A model generated the notes under the pieces. The model made no database searches and was not told the origin of the DNA. It was given only the letters and a program-made list of their open reading frames with translations. This document shows, in pieces, positions 1-10,756 of a stretch of DNA of 64,000 nucleotides; within the stretch, counting starts at the first letter, position 1; each line of letters starts with the position of its first letter. The position numbers and the translations under genes were made by a program. The DNA comes from Euryodendron excelsum (lineage: Eukaryota > Streptophyta > Magnoliopsida > Ericales > Pentaphylacaceae), in contig CM065385.1 of the NCBI GenBank assembly GCA_033060915.1, positions 19,967,501-20,031,500 on the forward strand, read 5' to 3'.

Positions 1-1802
1 TTCTAGAACTCTGAATGATGCTCAAAGAAATTATACTACTACTGAAAAAGAACTTTTAGCTGTTGTTTTTGCTTTAGAAAAGTTTTAATCTTATTTACTT
101 GGTACTAAAGTCATTGTTTACTCTGATCATGCAGCTCTTCGTTAGTTGATAACGAAGAAAGAGGCAAAACCAAGATTAATTAGACGGATACTTCTCTTGA
201 GTGAATTTGATTTGGAGATCAAAGACAAAAGAGGGACAGAAAATCGTGTCGCCGATCATTTAAGTCGTTTAGCTCATGTCGAGGATGAACTTCATTTGCA
301 GGAAACATTCCCTGATGAGCAATTGTTTTCCGCAAGTGTGACATTACCTTGGTATGCAAATATTGTAAATTATTTGGTTACTAACATACTACCTACTGGT
401 TTGTCTAAGGCTCAAAGAGATAAGATCAAGAGTGATGCCAAATACTATATGTGGGATGACCCATACTTATGGAAGCATTATGCAAACCAAGTAATCAGAA
501 GGTGCGTGCCTGAAAATGAAATCATGTCTATTTTAACCTTTTGTCATTCTTATGCTTGTGGAGGTCATTTTGGAGCCAAGAGAACGGCGAGAAAAGTGCT
601 AGAATGTGGTTTCTATTGGCCATCTCCATTTCGAGATTCATATTCTTATTGTAAGTCATGCGATCCTTGTCAAAAGACAGGTAATATATCCCATAGGAAT
701 GAGATGCCATAAAATCCCATACTATTTTTGTGAAATTTTTTATGTTTGGGGTATTAATTTCATGGGACCATTTCCTGTATCTTTCAGTTATGTTTATATC
801 TTGCTTGCTGTTGATTATGTCTCGAAATCGGTGGAAGCTAAAGCCACCAGGACTGATGATTCTAAAGTTGTTGCAAATTTTATCAAATCTAACATATTCT
901 CCAGGTTTAGAATCCCAAAAGTTCTAATAAGTGATCGAGGTACTCACTTTTGTAATCGAACTGTGGCGACTTTGTTGAGAAAGTACCATGTAACGCACAA
1001 GGTGTCAACTTCATATCATCCGCAAACTAGTGGACAAGCGGAAGTGTCAAATTGAGAGATCAAGTCCATGATTGAAAAGACGGTCAATCCAAGTAAAAAA
1101 GATTGGAGTTTGCGATTGGATGCTGCTTTGTGGGCGTACAAGAATGCATATAAAACGCCTATTAGTATGTCACCTTATCGATTGGTATTTGAAAAACCGT
1201 GCCACCTTCTAGTTGAGATAGAACACAAAGCTTATTGGGCTATCAAGAGTTTTAACATGAAGATGGATGAAAGTGGAGAACATAGGAAATTACAATTACA
1301 AGAGTTGGAGGAAATTTGCAATGATGCCTATGAGAGTGCAAGGATTTACAAGGAAAAGACGAAGGCTTTTCATAACAAGAAGATTTCTATAAAGGAGTTT
1401 AAAGTTGGTCAGAAAGTTCTTCTATACCAGTCCTGGCTTCGTTTGTTTCCAGGTAAGTTGCGTTCTCGTTGGATTGGACCTTTTCTTGTTACTAATGTTT
1501 TTCCTCATGGTGCAATTGAAATTCAAAGCTTCGCCACTTCCAAAGTATTCAAGGTGAATGGCCATCGACTTAAGCAATTCCATGAAGGTTTCCAAGTCGA
1601 GAATGTGGATAAATTGAACCTTGAGGATCCGATCTATACGGATTGCAGAAGGAAGCATGGAGTTGAGCCCAGGACAATAAACAAAGGTGCTGCTTGGGAG
1701 GCAACCCAAGGGAAGTTCATTTTTCTTTTCTTATTTTTGCATTTTTATATTAGTTATCTCTGCCCTTTCTATGCATTTTACTTTACATTGGGGACAATGT
1801 AA
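1..1802 (+). pseudogene. Athila-like pol fragment: RNase H and integrase (broken)
   Basis: The RNase H C-terminal half is seen first (YTTTEKELLAVV, then VYSDHAAL, then VADHLSRL). The integrase follows, with its zinc-binding H-H-C-C region (HSYACGGHF ... CKSCDPC, about 545-670). The catalytic core keeps all three acidic positions: D in LAVDYVSK (about 810), D in SDRGTHF (about 935) and E in GQAEVSN (about 1040). The C-terminal domain contains [11 protein letters not shown] (about 1475). Breaks are stops at about 88 and 145 within RNase H, a frameshift near 710-760 between zinc finger and core, and a TGA at about 1053. There is no env-like frame after the integrase. An intact product would cut retrotransposon RNA and insert cDNA into chromosomes; this copy cannot make it as one protein. 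Confidence 0.85.
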
Positions 1803-3056
1803 GTTTTAAGTGTGGGGGAGGGGATTTAGGTTGTGTTTTCGTATTTATTAAAATAAATAAAAAATAAAAAAATTAAACAATAACAAGATTCAATTAAGCT
1901 TGAAGAATTCATAACATGATTGAATAAGTAATCTTTCAAATTAGAATTAATTAGTCTAGTTATTTTACTTGAGATTGGAGTGACCGAATTTGGTAGACAA
2001 AAGCCGGTGAGATTTTGAGCCTTTAGACTGACACATCCATATTAGTCATTATTTTCTTTCATGTGAGATATTTTTCCTTGGATTTGTTTCTCTAGAACTT
2101 GCCTTGATTCTCTTTGAGGTCATATTGACACATGCATGCATGAACATGATTAAGACCATCTTTGTTATAAGCTACATAAGCCAAATAATCTACCTTGTAA
2201 TTAATTTTTCCTTTTGTGAACCCCTTTGAGCTTGATATGTCATTATTGTGAACCCACATTACAAGCTTTAAACCCGAAAAATAATAATGCTTTTACCCAA
2301 GCTGTAGAGCTAGTGGAGCATTGTTCATCCTTATGATATGTATGAGTGCGCGAGAAATAAGTGTGGGGTTGTCCGGAATTGTGGTAGGGCTATGGTTGGT
2401 GAAAAGGAAAAAGTTCTCATTCTCAATTCATGAGTTCCATTGTTGACGTAATGTTGAAAAAAAAAATAGAGAAGTTAAGTGATGGAGGAAATTGCTTTAA
2501 TTGTTACAAATTATCCATGTTCATAATTCCTCCTAAAATTCTAAGAGATAGGTCTGTTTATATGGGATTTATACAAAGATAGAAGCTGTTGAATGGAGTG
2601 ATTGGTTTTACATGTTTTATATATTCGAAATTGAGTTGATTCATTTTTGCTCCACTAGTTTCGATGGCTTTTGAGCTACATTCCCAAATATTTCTCACCT
2701 TGATCCTAAACCCCATTATAACCCTTGAAAAGTCCTTATAATTTGTGTTATGTATGTGATCCTAGTGATAGAGAATGAGAAGATATGCAACCCTTTGGTA
2801 GATCATTTTCATTGGAATGAATTTGAGTGATACACATACCCTTTAAATACACGTGAGTAGAGTGTTTATATCTGTGAGGGTCTACATATTTAGTTTACTC
2901 CATTTTTAAGTGGAAATGTTTGCTAAGTGATTGTGAGTTATTCGAGAATATTGTTCATGATATGTTATGAGTTTTGAAGAGTTTGGTTGTTCTTTGTTGA
3001 GACTTTGATATCTTAGGAAAGTGAGTTTGAGTTTAGCCCGAGGACAAGCAAAGGTT
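1803..3056 (+). other. Ath1 3' untranslated spacer
   Basis: This is 1.25 kb of AT-rich noncoding DNA between integrase and LTR. It starts with a first purine tract, AAGTGTGGGGGAGGGG (about 1809). No reading frame of note is present, so the env-like gene found in some Athila elements is absent. A shared style of text (GAGGACAAGCAAAGG before the second purine tract) marks it as an Athila/Tat-group 3' region. Confidence 0.7.
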
Positions 3057-3073
3057 AAGTGTGGGGGAAATTG
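3057..3073 (+). other. polypurine tract of Ath1
   Basis: AAGTGTGGGGGAAAT lies directly before the LTR start TGATGAGAATGC. It is the expected primer for plus-strand DNA synthesis. Confidence 0.8.
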
Positions 3074-4322
3074 ATGAGAATGCAAATATCACATTTTTAT
3101 CCCATAATGTTTAATCTTTTATACTTATTTGGTACTTAAAGGCACTCACTATTCTTATATTTTGACTTAGGGTGCCATGGAATGCCCAGAAAGAGGATCC
3201 TAGCTGAAAAGGGACGAATTCGAGCAAAAATACAGGCAGCGTTCGAACGATCCCAAGAGACATTTGAATGGTAGAAGATGTGTTCAAATGCTATGTCAAA
3301 CGAAAACACGTTAAAACCAGGATCGAAGAGCTTTCGAAAGATTCAGAGAGCAAGTTTAACCATTCGAAGTGCATTCGACGTACCGTTCGAACAGTAGTCC
3401 GATCCGTTCAAACGGTGGCAAGGGTGTTCGAATGGTCGTGCGTAGCTGCAGATTTTCAGAAGCCTATAAAAGCTAGGACTGTTTTGTTTCTAGGGTTGTT
3501 GACGTTTTTTGTATTATTGAAGGTTATTATTTGAGTTGTTTTCATGGCCCTGTGTGGCTAAACTTTGAATCTTGGTCAAAGGAGACAGAAATCTCGGAAT
3601 TAATAATAAACTGTGAGATCTAATTTGTTTTCATTATTCAATTTATGCTTTGAGTATCGAATGTTTTTCTATGCCTATTTTCATAATTGTATTGTTTAAT
3701 CGCTAGGAGGCCTACTAGTTTATTAATCATTGCAATCTACTGCTGAGTTAGATATCAAATCCGTAATTATTTGATTCCTCTGATTTGTGAAGCAACTGAG
3801 ATTTAATGATTTATTGGATTGGGAATTATTATATCTTAGGAAGAGCATTCGACTAAATTAAATGCTACCGCGTGTGCTTGTGTTGTTTAGTTTCATCGAT
3901 CTCTCTAATGCTTAAGGCTGCTGCTAGATTAAATCTTGTGTGCTTTTCTTGGGTTGTTTAATAGTTAGGGTTAATCAGATCGCTTGTTTCTGATTAACTA
4001 CAGCTAAGGAGAGATAGGAAAATAATTCCGACGGTGAATATTCAATGTGTGAATTGATATGTTTGCATTGATGATCAGTTGTAAATTCCGATGGTGGATG
4101 TTGACCTAGACCATAGTTTGTTCTTTTGATTGATTTCAATACTTTAATCTGAATTGTTTTGTAGCTGTGATTATTAAAATAGTTTTCATTAAATCCAAAA
4201 ACCCCAATCCTTGCTCACATAGTATAAAACTAGGCTAAACACTATTCGTGGGAACGATCCTTACTTGCACTACTACATATTTGTTTTTCGGGTGTCGATT
4301 TTATATTTGGGTGCCCGCAACA
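3074..4322 (+). repeat. 3' LTR of Ath1 (1249 bp)
   Basis: It begins TGATGAGAATGC after the polypurine tract and ends ...GTGCCCGCAACA, so it has TG...CA ends. A TATA box lies about 390 bp in. The upstream part carries many TTCGAA or TTCAAA words (3230-3440). No second copy of this LTR is in the window. Confidence 0.8.
3465..3472 (+). promoter_or_regulatory. TATA box of Ath1 LTR
   Basis: TATAAAAG lies just downstream of the TTCGAA-rich segment and upstream of the presumed R region. This fits LTR promoter geometry. Confidence 0.6.
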
Positions 4323-5014
4323 GCGCGTCCATCACTGACCAAACAGGGATAAAAAGAGAAACAATATTAACGGCTCTCAAAGCTGAGGAAATGGAAGGTC
4401 ACCTACCTGGAGGGATGTGGGTAGAGTAACTACTAGACCTGTGCACTTTTGGATTCAGTTAACGACATGGCAACAAAATAAATAAATAAATAAATAAAAA
4501 TAAAAAATTACAATAATATACTAAAATACCTGCACACACAAAAAAACAAAAGAAACAAAAGTTGGTTTGTTAGTAAAACGTTAGTAAAGAGTTAAAGGGT
4601 TAGTAAATAGTTCGTTGGTCACCATATCAAGGGTACTGACCTAAGTAGGCAGTGAATCAACCCAAAAAGTAAACCACAAAGAAAAAAATAAAATAAAATA
4701 AAATAACTAAAAGTAAAGTGCAAAAAGTAGAATGTTAAAATGGTAACCAAAATAGGTTCTCTACTAAGTAAAGAAAAATGTTAAACAGTTAGATGAAAAA
4801 TAAAAATAGAAAAGATAGTAACCAACTTGAATGGTTTCGTCCAACAATAAGAGATTATGCCAACCAATGAGGTTAACCACAAAGATAAAATAAAAATTGA
4901 TCAGTTGGTATATATTGTCCAATTCTTTCAGCAAGGTAGGGAAGCAATTAATTGTCCAAACCCCACAACAAAGGTATTATTTTTTCTTATTTTCACATAT
5001 TTTAATTAAGTCAT

Positions 5015-5032
5015 TCCCCAGTAACGGTGCCA
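5015..5032 (-). other. primer-binding site of Ath2
   Basis: On the minus strand this reads TGGCACCGTTACTGGGGA, close to the TGGCGCCGTTGCCGGGGA primer site usual in Athila elements. A second, weaker look-alike (TTTTAGTACTGTGGCTGGGAA on the minus strand) lies at 5046-5067, which makes the exact LTR end uncertain. Confidence 0.7.
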
Positions 5033-6423
5033 AAAACTGCTTGTCTTTCCCAGCCACAGTACTAAAAATTACTTATCTATGCTCAGATTGTGAGAATTTA
5101 AATACACAAGTGTAAGTGCAGTGAAGTAGCAATTAAAATAATCCGACAAGAACGGGATTGATCCATAGGGAATGGAGTTCTAAATTATGTGAAATGTCAC
5201 AATTACAGATAGTAGGTGCTAGAATTCATGCCAGGTAATCCGTTAGATACCGACTAATTCATGCTAGAGATAGAAGCATCACAGATGGCTTAAGTTAGAA
5301 GCTAAACTAATCGGTTTGAATTTCACCTCTTGCTGACGAGAGTTAGACAAAAGTTGCAGAAATAGTATCCAAAAGAAAAATATTTGTTTTTGAGAGATTT
5401 GATGGTTGTTAAACTAAATTACAAAAAGAAATAGATTAAAAATAGCCTTAGATCCAATTGATCCGATCACGTGACTTTAGTGGGGTTGATCAATACAGGT
5501 TTATCATCTGTTAATCGTTTGGCTCCCTTGAGCCTCATAAACCAATAGATGGAATATTCAATGATAACCAAATACTAGAATATTACGTTAAAATCATAAA
5601 CTCTCACCATCAACTCATAAACATTAGGTAATGCTTTGTCAAGGCATAAGTGTAACAAATATAATTAAAGGCATATGTTTTTAAAGGTTCGAGCTAAATA
5701 CTTGTTAAATTTTATCGAAGACCCTCACCATCAATTTGCATATATTGACTGCTTTGTCAAGGCAGAAAGTATGACAAACATAATTAAAAGTATAAATTTT
5801 CAAAAGGATCTAGATTTTAATTACCAATAATATAAAAGCAAGCCATTCCAGAATAAGATTAAAAATCTTAGGTCCCTACTAGAGATTCGGATATGAAAAC
5901 ACACAAGCCACATAAAATATACAAGTCTTTAAAAAGTGACAAGCAAACCAATATTTGCTTTACTTTACACTACTCCTATATTAATTATGATACTCTGAAA
6001 CTTAAACTTGTTTACAAAATACAAAATCATTACATGTATAAAATATACGTGCCCATGCCCGTGTATGCAATATACCAAACATGTGTAAAAACTCTAAATT
6101 TTTGAATAAATCTGAAATGGATAGACAAATCTTAATTGATCATCCTAATACCGTCATGTAATCTTTATAATTTGCTCCAAAAATAAAATTAGCTACTCAT
6201 GATAATAAAGAGAAGAAAATGACTTCATAAATAAAACTGTTTATTACAATAAAATAACGGTAAAAAAGACTGAAAGCTGACTAAAAAAAATACTAACAAA
6301 CTAACTGAAAATCTACACCTGAATATGAAATTGAATGTGGAGCTCCTTGGCTTTGAACTTCCTCTTCTTTGGACTCTCATTGGCTCTCTTCTCAAGTTCC
6401 CTTCTTCCTTCCCATGGCTCTCC

Positions 6424-6431
6424 TATTTATA
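6424..6431 (-). promoter_or_regulatory. TATA box of Ath2 LTR
   Basis: TATAAATA on the minus strand sits inside a short palindrome (CTCCTATTTATAGGAG), downstream of the tandem repeat in the LTR sense. Confidence 0.6.
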
Positions 6432-6497
6432 GGAGATAAAAAGAAATTATTTTATCATTTTTTTTAATCTTTTGATAAAATTATTTTTTATTAGTTT

Positions 6498-6656
6498 TTC
6501 CACTAACATTATTTAATTTTCCCACTCACATTATTTAATTTTACCACTCACATTTTTTTATTATTTTTTTCCACTAACATTATTTAATTTTCTCATTCAC
6601 ATTATTTAATTTTACCAGTCACATTATTTAATTTTATTTTCTCACTCACATTATTT
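6498..6656 (-). repeat. tandem repeat, unit about 24-28 bp, in Ath2 U3
   Basis: About seven imperfect copies of CCACTCACATTATTTAATTTT follow one another. They lie upstream of the TATA box in the LTR sense and could be an enhancer-like array; no function is shown. Confidence 0.8.
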
Positions 6657-7079
6657 AAGTATATATACATAATACATCAAATTAACACCCAAAAAAAATG
6701 TATGTGTGCCCTTCGGCTTCATTTTGCTCGATTTTAGTTTTAAATCTGCACATAACACAAAAAACGTAAAAGAAAATTAATTTGCATTAAAATGATAAAT
6801 AATATATAAATAATTACTAACAATAACTTATAATTAGGGACTTTAATTATACTTTTTAGAGTATGATCCTGTGTTCGAATGCCCATTCAGACCATTCAAA
6901 TGATTATTCATCTTTTGCCTAATTTCATCCATTTTAGCATGGGATTCCTGTTTCAAGTAAAATAAACTAAGTTAGTATGAAGTAGGACTAAAACTAAACA
7001 ATTAATCCTACTCTAGGTTAAACAAGGTACCAATTAAGGCATGTATATTTCACTTTTAGAGTACAATCAGCATACAATT

Positions 7080-8979
7080 ATTTTGATCATTTAGCAAATT
7101 TGGCTAGAGACTGGGCTACGATAGGGACCCAAAATCCCAAAGCTAGACCCCACACACAAATTGGGGGTACAAATGAATCTCGAAAAGTAGAGGATTTGCA
7201 TGCTAAAATTAATACACCTATCTGAAAATTGGAGTCCATAGCGTTGAACAAAGTTAGTGAGCCGCCTAAGGTTATGAGTTGTTTATTTGTGATACAATGG
7301 AACATGACACTACTACATGTTCTATCATTTCAAGTTTTAAGGAGGCTTTACATGGCCAAGCTAATGCAGTTGGCCAATACCAGGGTACATTTGGTGGTCA
7401 AACGAGTAGGGGTAACCCTTACTTGAATACATACAATCTGGGTTGGTGGAATCACTCAAACTTTGGGTGGAAAAATAAAGGTCCTTCGAACCCTTAGGCA
7501 TTCCAAGGAGGGTCTCAAAACCCTCAACCACTCCAGCCACAACAGCAACCGTATCAAGCCCAACCACCCATACCATTCCAACTTGAAGCTAATACTCATT
7601 AACCCCCTTACAAGAGATCTTTGGATGATAACACGCAACAAACGATGAATGACCAAAGAGTGCTTACTAGTAGGGTGGACCATCACACTAGGTTGTTGAA
7701 AGATATCCAAAAGAACATGGTTATTATGACACAAGCTTTCTCTCAAACCATATTGGGGAGATTTCTGGCCCAACCACAATCTAACCCGACTAGACAAATA
7801 CCTATAACTAAACCTAGGAATGATCCTTATTCTAGTCATGAACAGGTTAATGCAATTACAGCCCTTAGGAGTGGAAAAGTCATTGATAAAAGCCTTCCAC
7901 TTAAAAAAGACCTCCCTAGGGTTGGTGATCAAGGGGAGGGGATTGAGAGTGAACTCGTGCGGGTGGGAGATGAGAGTGAACATGAAAGAAGCGAGAAGAA
8001 GAGTGATAGAGTGCAAATTAAGCTAGTCATAGATAAGGGAAGTGATGTGATAAAACATGCTCCATTCTCTAGCAAATTGCTTAAACCTAAAGATGAGCTG
8101 TTAAATTCTGAAATCTATGAACTGTTTAAATGAGTAAAGATTAATATCCCTCTCTTGGATGCCATGAAACAAAACCCTTGTTATGCAAAGTTTTTGAAAC
8201 GTTTGTGTGCAATCAAGCGCAAACTTTGTGTACAAAAGGAGATTGCTTTGACTGAGCAAGTTAGTATTTTACAACACAATGTCCCTCCCAAATATAAGGA
8301 CCCAAGATGTCCTACCATGTCATGTATTATTGGGAAGCATAAAATTGGACAAGCTTTGCTTGATTTAGGGGCTTTACTCCTACATGCGGTATATAAATAG
8401 TTGGGTCTTGGTGAGCTTAAACCTACTAACATTACTCTTCAGCTTGCTGACCAATCTCTTCAAATACCTAAGGGAGTTGTGCAAGATGTGTTGGTTCAAG
8501 TGGATAAGTTTTATTTTCTTGTTGATTTTGTTATCTAAGACTTACTTCCTCATGAAAATGCTAGCACTGTAGTTCCAATCATCTTAGGTCGCTCATTCTT
8601 TGCTAGGTCAAATGCTCTGATTAATTGTAAGAGTGGTTACATAAAGCTTTCTTTTGGTAATATGATTTCAGACTTCAATATATTTAATAGTAAACTTTTG
8701 GGAGCTGAGCCCAATAATGATGAAATATTTGGTGTGAATATGGTCCAAACACTTTTGAATGATTCTTTTGAATTCTCCAATTTTCATAATTGTTTTCAAA
8801 CCTGTTTGGTTGATTTTTATGAGCATCAAATTAAAGGGAATTTGAAACTTCCACATGATTCTTTGGTAGATCCATCACAAGTGTTAATGATTATGGATAG
8901 GTTGCTTCCATCAGGGGCCATATCTCGTGGTAGTATTGGGTGCCTTTTTTTATCCAATTACAATCTGTGTAGTGTATAG
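7080..8979 (+). pseudogene. Athila-like gag C-terminus and protease (broken)
   Basis: The gag end has a degraded knuckle-like segment (CDTMEHDTTTC, about 7285), then NPYLNTYNLGWWNHSNF and a Q/P-rich linker. Next come the conserved VNAITALRSGK (about 7848), VKINIPLLDAMKQNPCYAKFLK (about 8135) and a retropepsin domain with active-site DLGA (about 8365), ADQSLQIPKGVVQDVLVQV and IILGRSFF. DLGA is the usual Athila active-site form. In-frame stops are at about 7496, 7601, 8131, 8398 and 8536, and there is at least one frameshift before 7621. The frame ends about 70 codons after the protease with no RT following. Confidence 0.8.
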
Positions 8980-10756
8980 TAGTAGAGTAGTTTAAGTGTC
9001 TAGAGTCAATTTAGTGTTTTTCTTTTTCTTTTCGGTAGTTTTGTTGGAGTCATAGTTTTTCTCTAGTTGGGGAGGTACGATTTGGTATCCTTGATTTTCC
9101 CAACTATCCCTTTATGCTTCTTCGGTTTCGTTTTCATGCAGTGAGGATATTGCATAACTTTAGTTTGGGGAGAGAAGTAGTTTGGTTTTGGTTTTTATTT
9201 TTATTTTTTTATATTTGTTAAAAAAATGTTCTGTGTTTTGGTTTTTGTTATTTCGATGTTTGTTTAAAAAAAATGTTTTGCATTTTACTTCAAACCTTGT
9301 TATGCTTTATTGATCAGTCTCAGGTGTTGATTTATATTGACTATCTTTTCGCCACTTGAGTTCTTTGGTAAAGGTTTGAGTATCATATGGTTCGACCTTA
9401 CGGTTTGTACCTTTGGCACACTTTTCCACATTTTTGTTGATTAATGATTGTTGGATGTGTTGAGTATTACATTGTTAGGAACCAGGGCAATATTCATGTC
9501 AATGAACTTCGGATGTTGAGGATGTTTTGAGTCATGCATTAGACTAAATTTGAGTTAATAGTTGATTCACCTTATTATTGTGATGCATTACAAGTTTTCA
9601 TCATAAAACCATTATAAGAGAGAGATTACATCATTACGCAATATCATGCTATATGACATCTTATGTTGATATTTTGTGCATGCATATCCTTGGGAATTTT
9701 AGAGCCAAATTATCTTCTTTCTTAGTTGATTTTCATTTACTCAAGAGTATTTTATTGATCTTTCATTCTTTCAATAGCTTCATTATACTTAATTTTGATT
9801 CGTATGTTGGGAAGTAGTTGGAGGTATTGATACTTATGCTTTCTTGAATTTTTAACTTGATGTATTTCATATATTAGGTTGAGGCCATTTAATTCCTTTC
9901 AAGCCATTCATGTCTAGTTTCTTTCTCTTGATATTCATACACATATGATCTTTGAAAAAACATATCAATGTTATAAAATACTTTCCATGATGAAAAATTT
10001 GATGTCATTGCATATAAGAACTTGCAAATGCAAAGGATATATGGAGTTGGGAAGGAAAGGAAAAAAATACATATACAAAAGGAAGGTGAAAAATATATAT
10101 ATGCGTATATATATATAGAAGTCAAAGAAGCTAAAAATGAACAATTTGTTTGAAAAGATGAGAAATTGGAAGTGTATGCTTATTGATCATCACATGTAGT
10201 GTACAATGCATGTTTCGAGTACTTTTACCTCTTTCTTTCTCCCCATTCATGGCTCTTCTTTCATAGCCTTAGCTTATTCGAAATATACATGTTTGAAAAT
10301 TCTTTTGAGTATAGGTCATTACATGTCAATTTTTTAGCTAATGCTTAAACTGTGAATATTCTTTCATAAAGCTATGCCAAGTCGATGCACTTACATATGT
10401 GTAATTTTTTATATTGGAATTGCTCTTTCGATGCTCCATTGATAGTTACTATATTGATGAGCTTTCTATTAAGAGACCCTTGGGTTCATATTATTTCTGA
10501 GAGTATGACTAGTGAGTTTTGAATTGAAGCATAAAGGATATAATTGCATGATCCTGAGCCAATTGAATTGTATGTCATTGCTCGTACACTCTTATATGAT
10601 TCTTTCTTAGATGCTTAATGCATTTACCTTGCATGATTCACAATTTAGGGTGGATTGATAATTTTCTTAAATGAAGTTATGTTAGTTCATTTATTTCTAC
10701 TAGCTTTCACATGACATGAATAGATATTTGTGGGTATCATCACTGCAAGCCCTCAC
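8980..10756 (+). other. Ath3 3' spacer, related to 55350-56380
   Basis: This is noncoding and AT-rich, with a purine-rich TTTGGGGAGAGAAG at about 9162. From about 9300 it can be aligned by eye with 55350 onward: both read ATCTTTTxxxxCACTTGxGxTxTTTGxTAxAGGTTTGAGTAT, and both run on to a segment with long A/G-rich tracts. No gene is seen. Confidence 0.55.

Larger units (their letters stand above)
1..4322 (+). mobile_element. Ath1: 3' half of an Athila-like Ty3/gypsy retrotransposon
   Basis: The order is RNase H, integrase, long untranslated spacer, polypurine tract, 3' LTR. The 5' LTR, gag, protease and RT lie left of the window. The conserved string GCTTGGGAGGCAACCCAAG just after the integrase (about 1692) and the GTGTGGGGGA purine tracts are typical of plant Athila/Tat-group elements. 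The element ends at CAACA (4322) and abuts reversed Athila-like sequence (Ath2), so it probably inserted into Ath2. The left target duplication is off-window and cannot be tested. Confidence 0.85.
4323..7069 (-). mobile_element. Ath2: reversed Athila-like 5' end (LTR, primer site, leader)
   Basis: Read on the minus strand, an LTR (about 7069 to 5085) is followed by a primer-binding site (5032-5015) and an AT-rich leader (to 4323), where Ath1 interrupts it. Gag and the rest are off-window. The right end abuts gag of Ath3 at 7070, so Ath2 most likely inserted into Ath3 gag. The leader (4323-5014) has no convincing gene; it holds an (AAAT)n run at 4476-4500. Confidence 0.65.
5085..7069 (-). repeat. 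5' LTR of Ath2 (about 2 kb, reversed)
   Basis: The minus-strand start is TGATTGTACTC at 7069. The end is near 5085-5092, just before the primer site; the exact base is uncertain. It contains a TATA box, a tandem repeat in U3 and a TTCGAA-type motif (about 6873-6900). The stretch just before the end, with CCCGTTCTTGTCGG on the minus strand, resembles the U5 of other plant LTRs. Confidence 0.65.
7070..10756 (+). mobile_element. Ath3: Athila-like element without RT and integrase
   Basis: It contains the gag C-terminus and protease, followed directly by a noncoding 3' spacer. Its left part is cut by Ath2 and its right end is cut precisely by the Tat1 LTR at 10757. The natural continuation (3' end and LTR) may be the Athila-like sequence at 61001-62361, but no target duplication could be matched, so that link is an inference. 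Confidence 0.65.
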
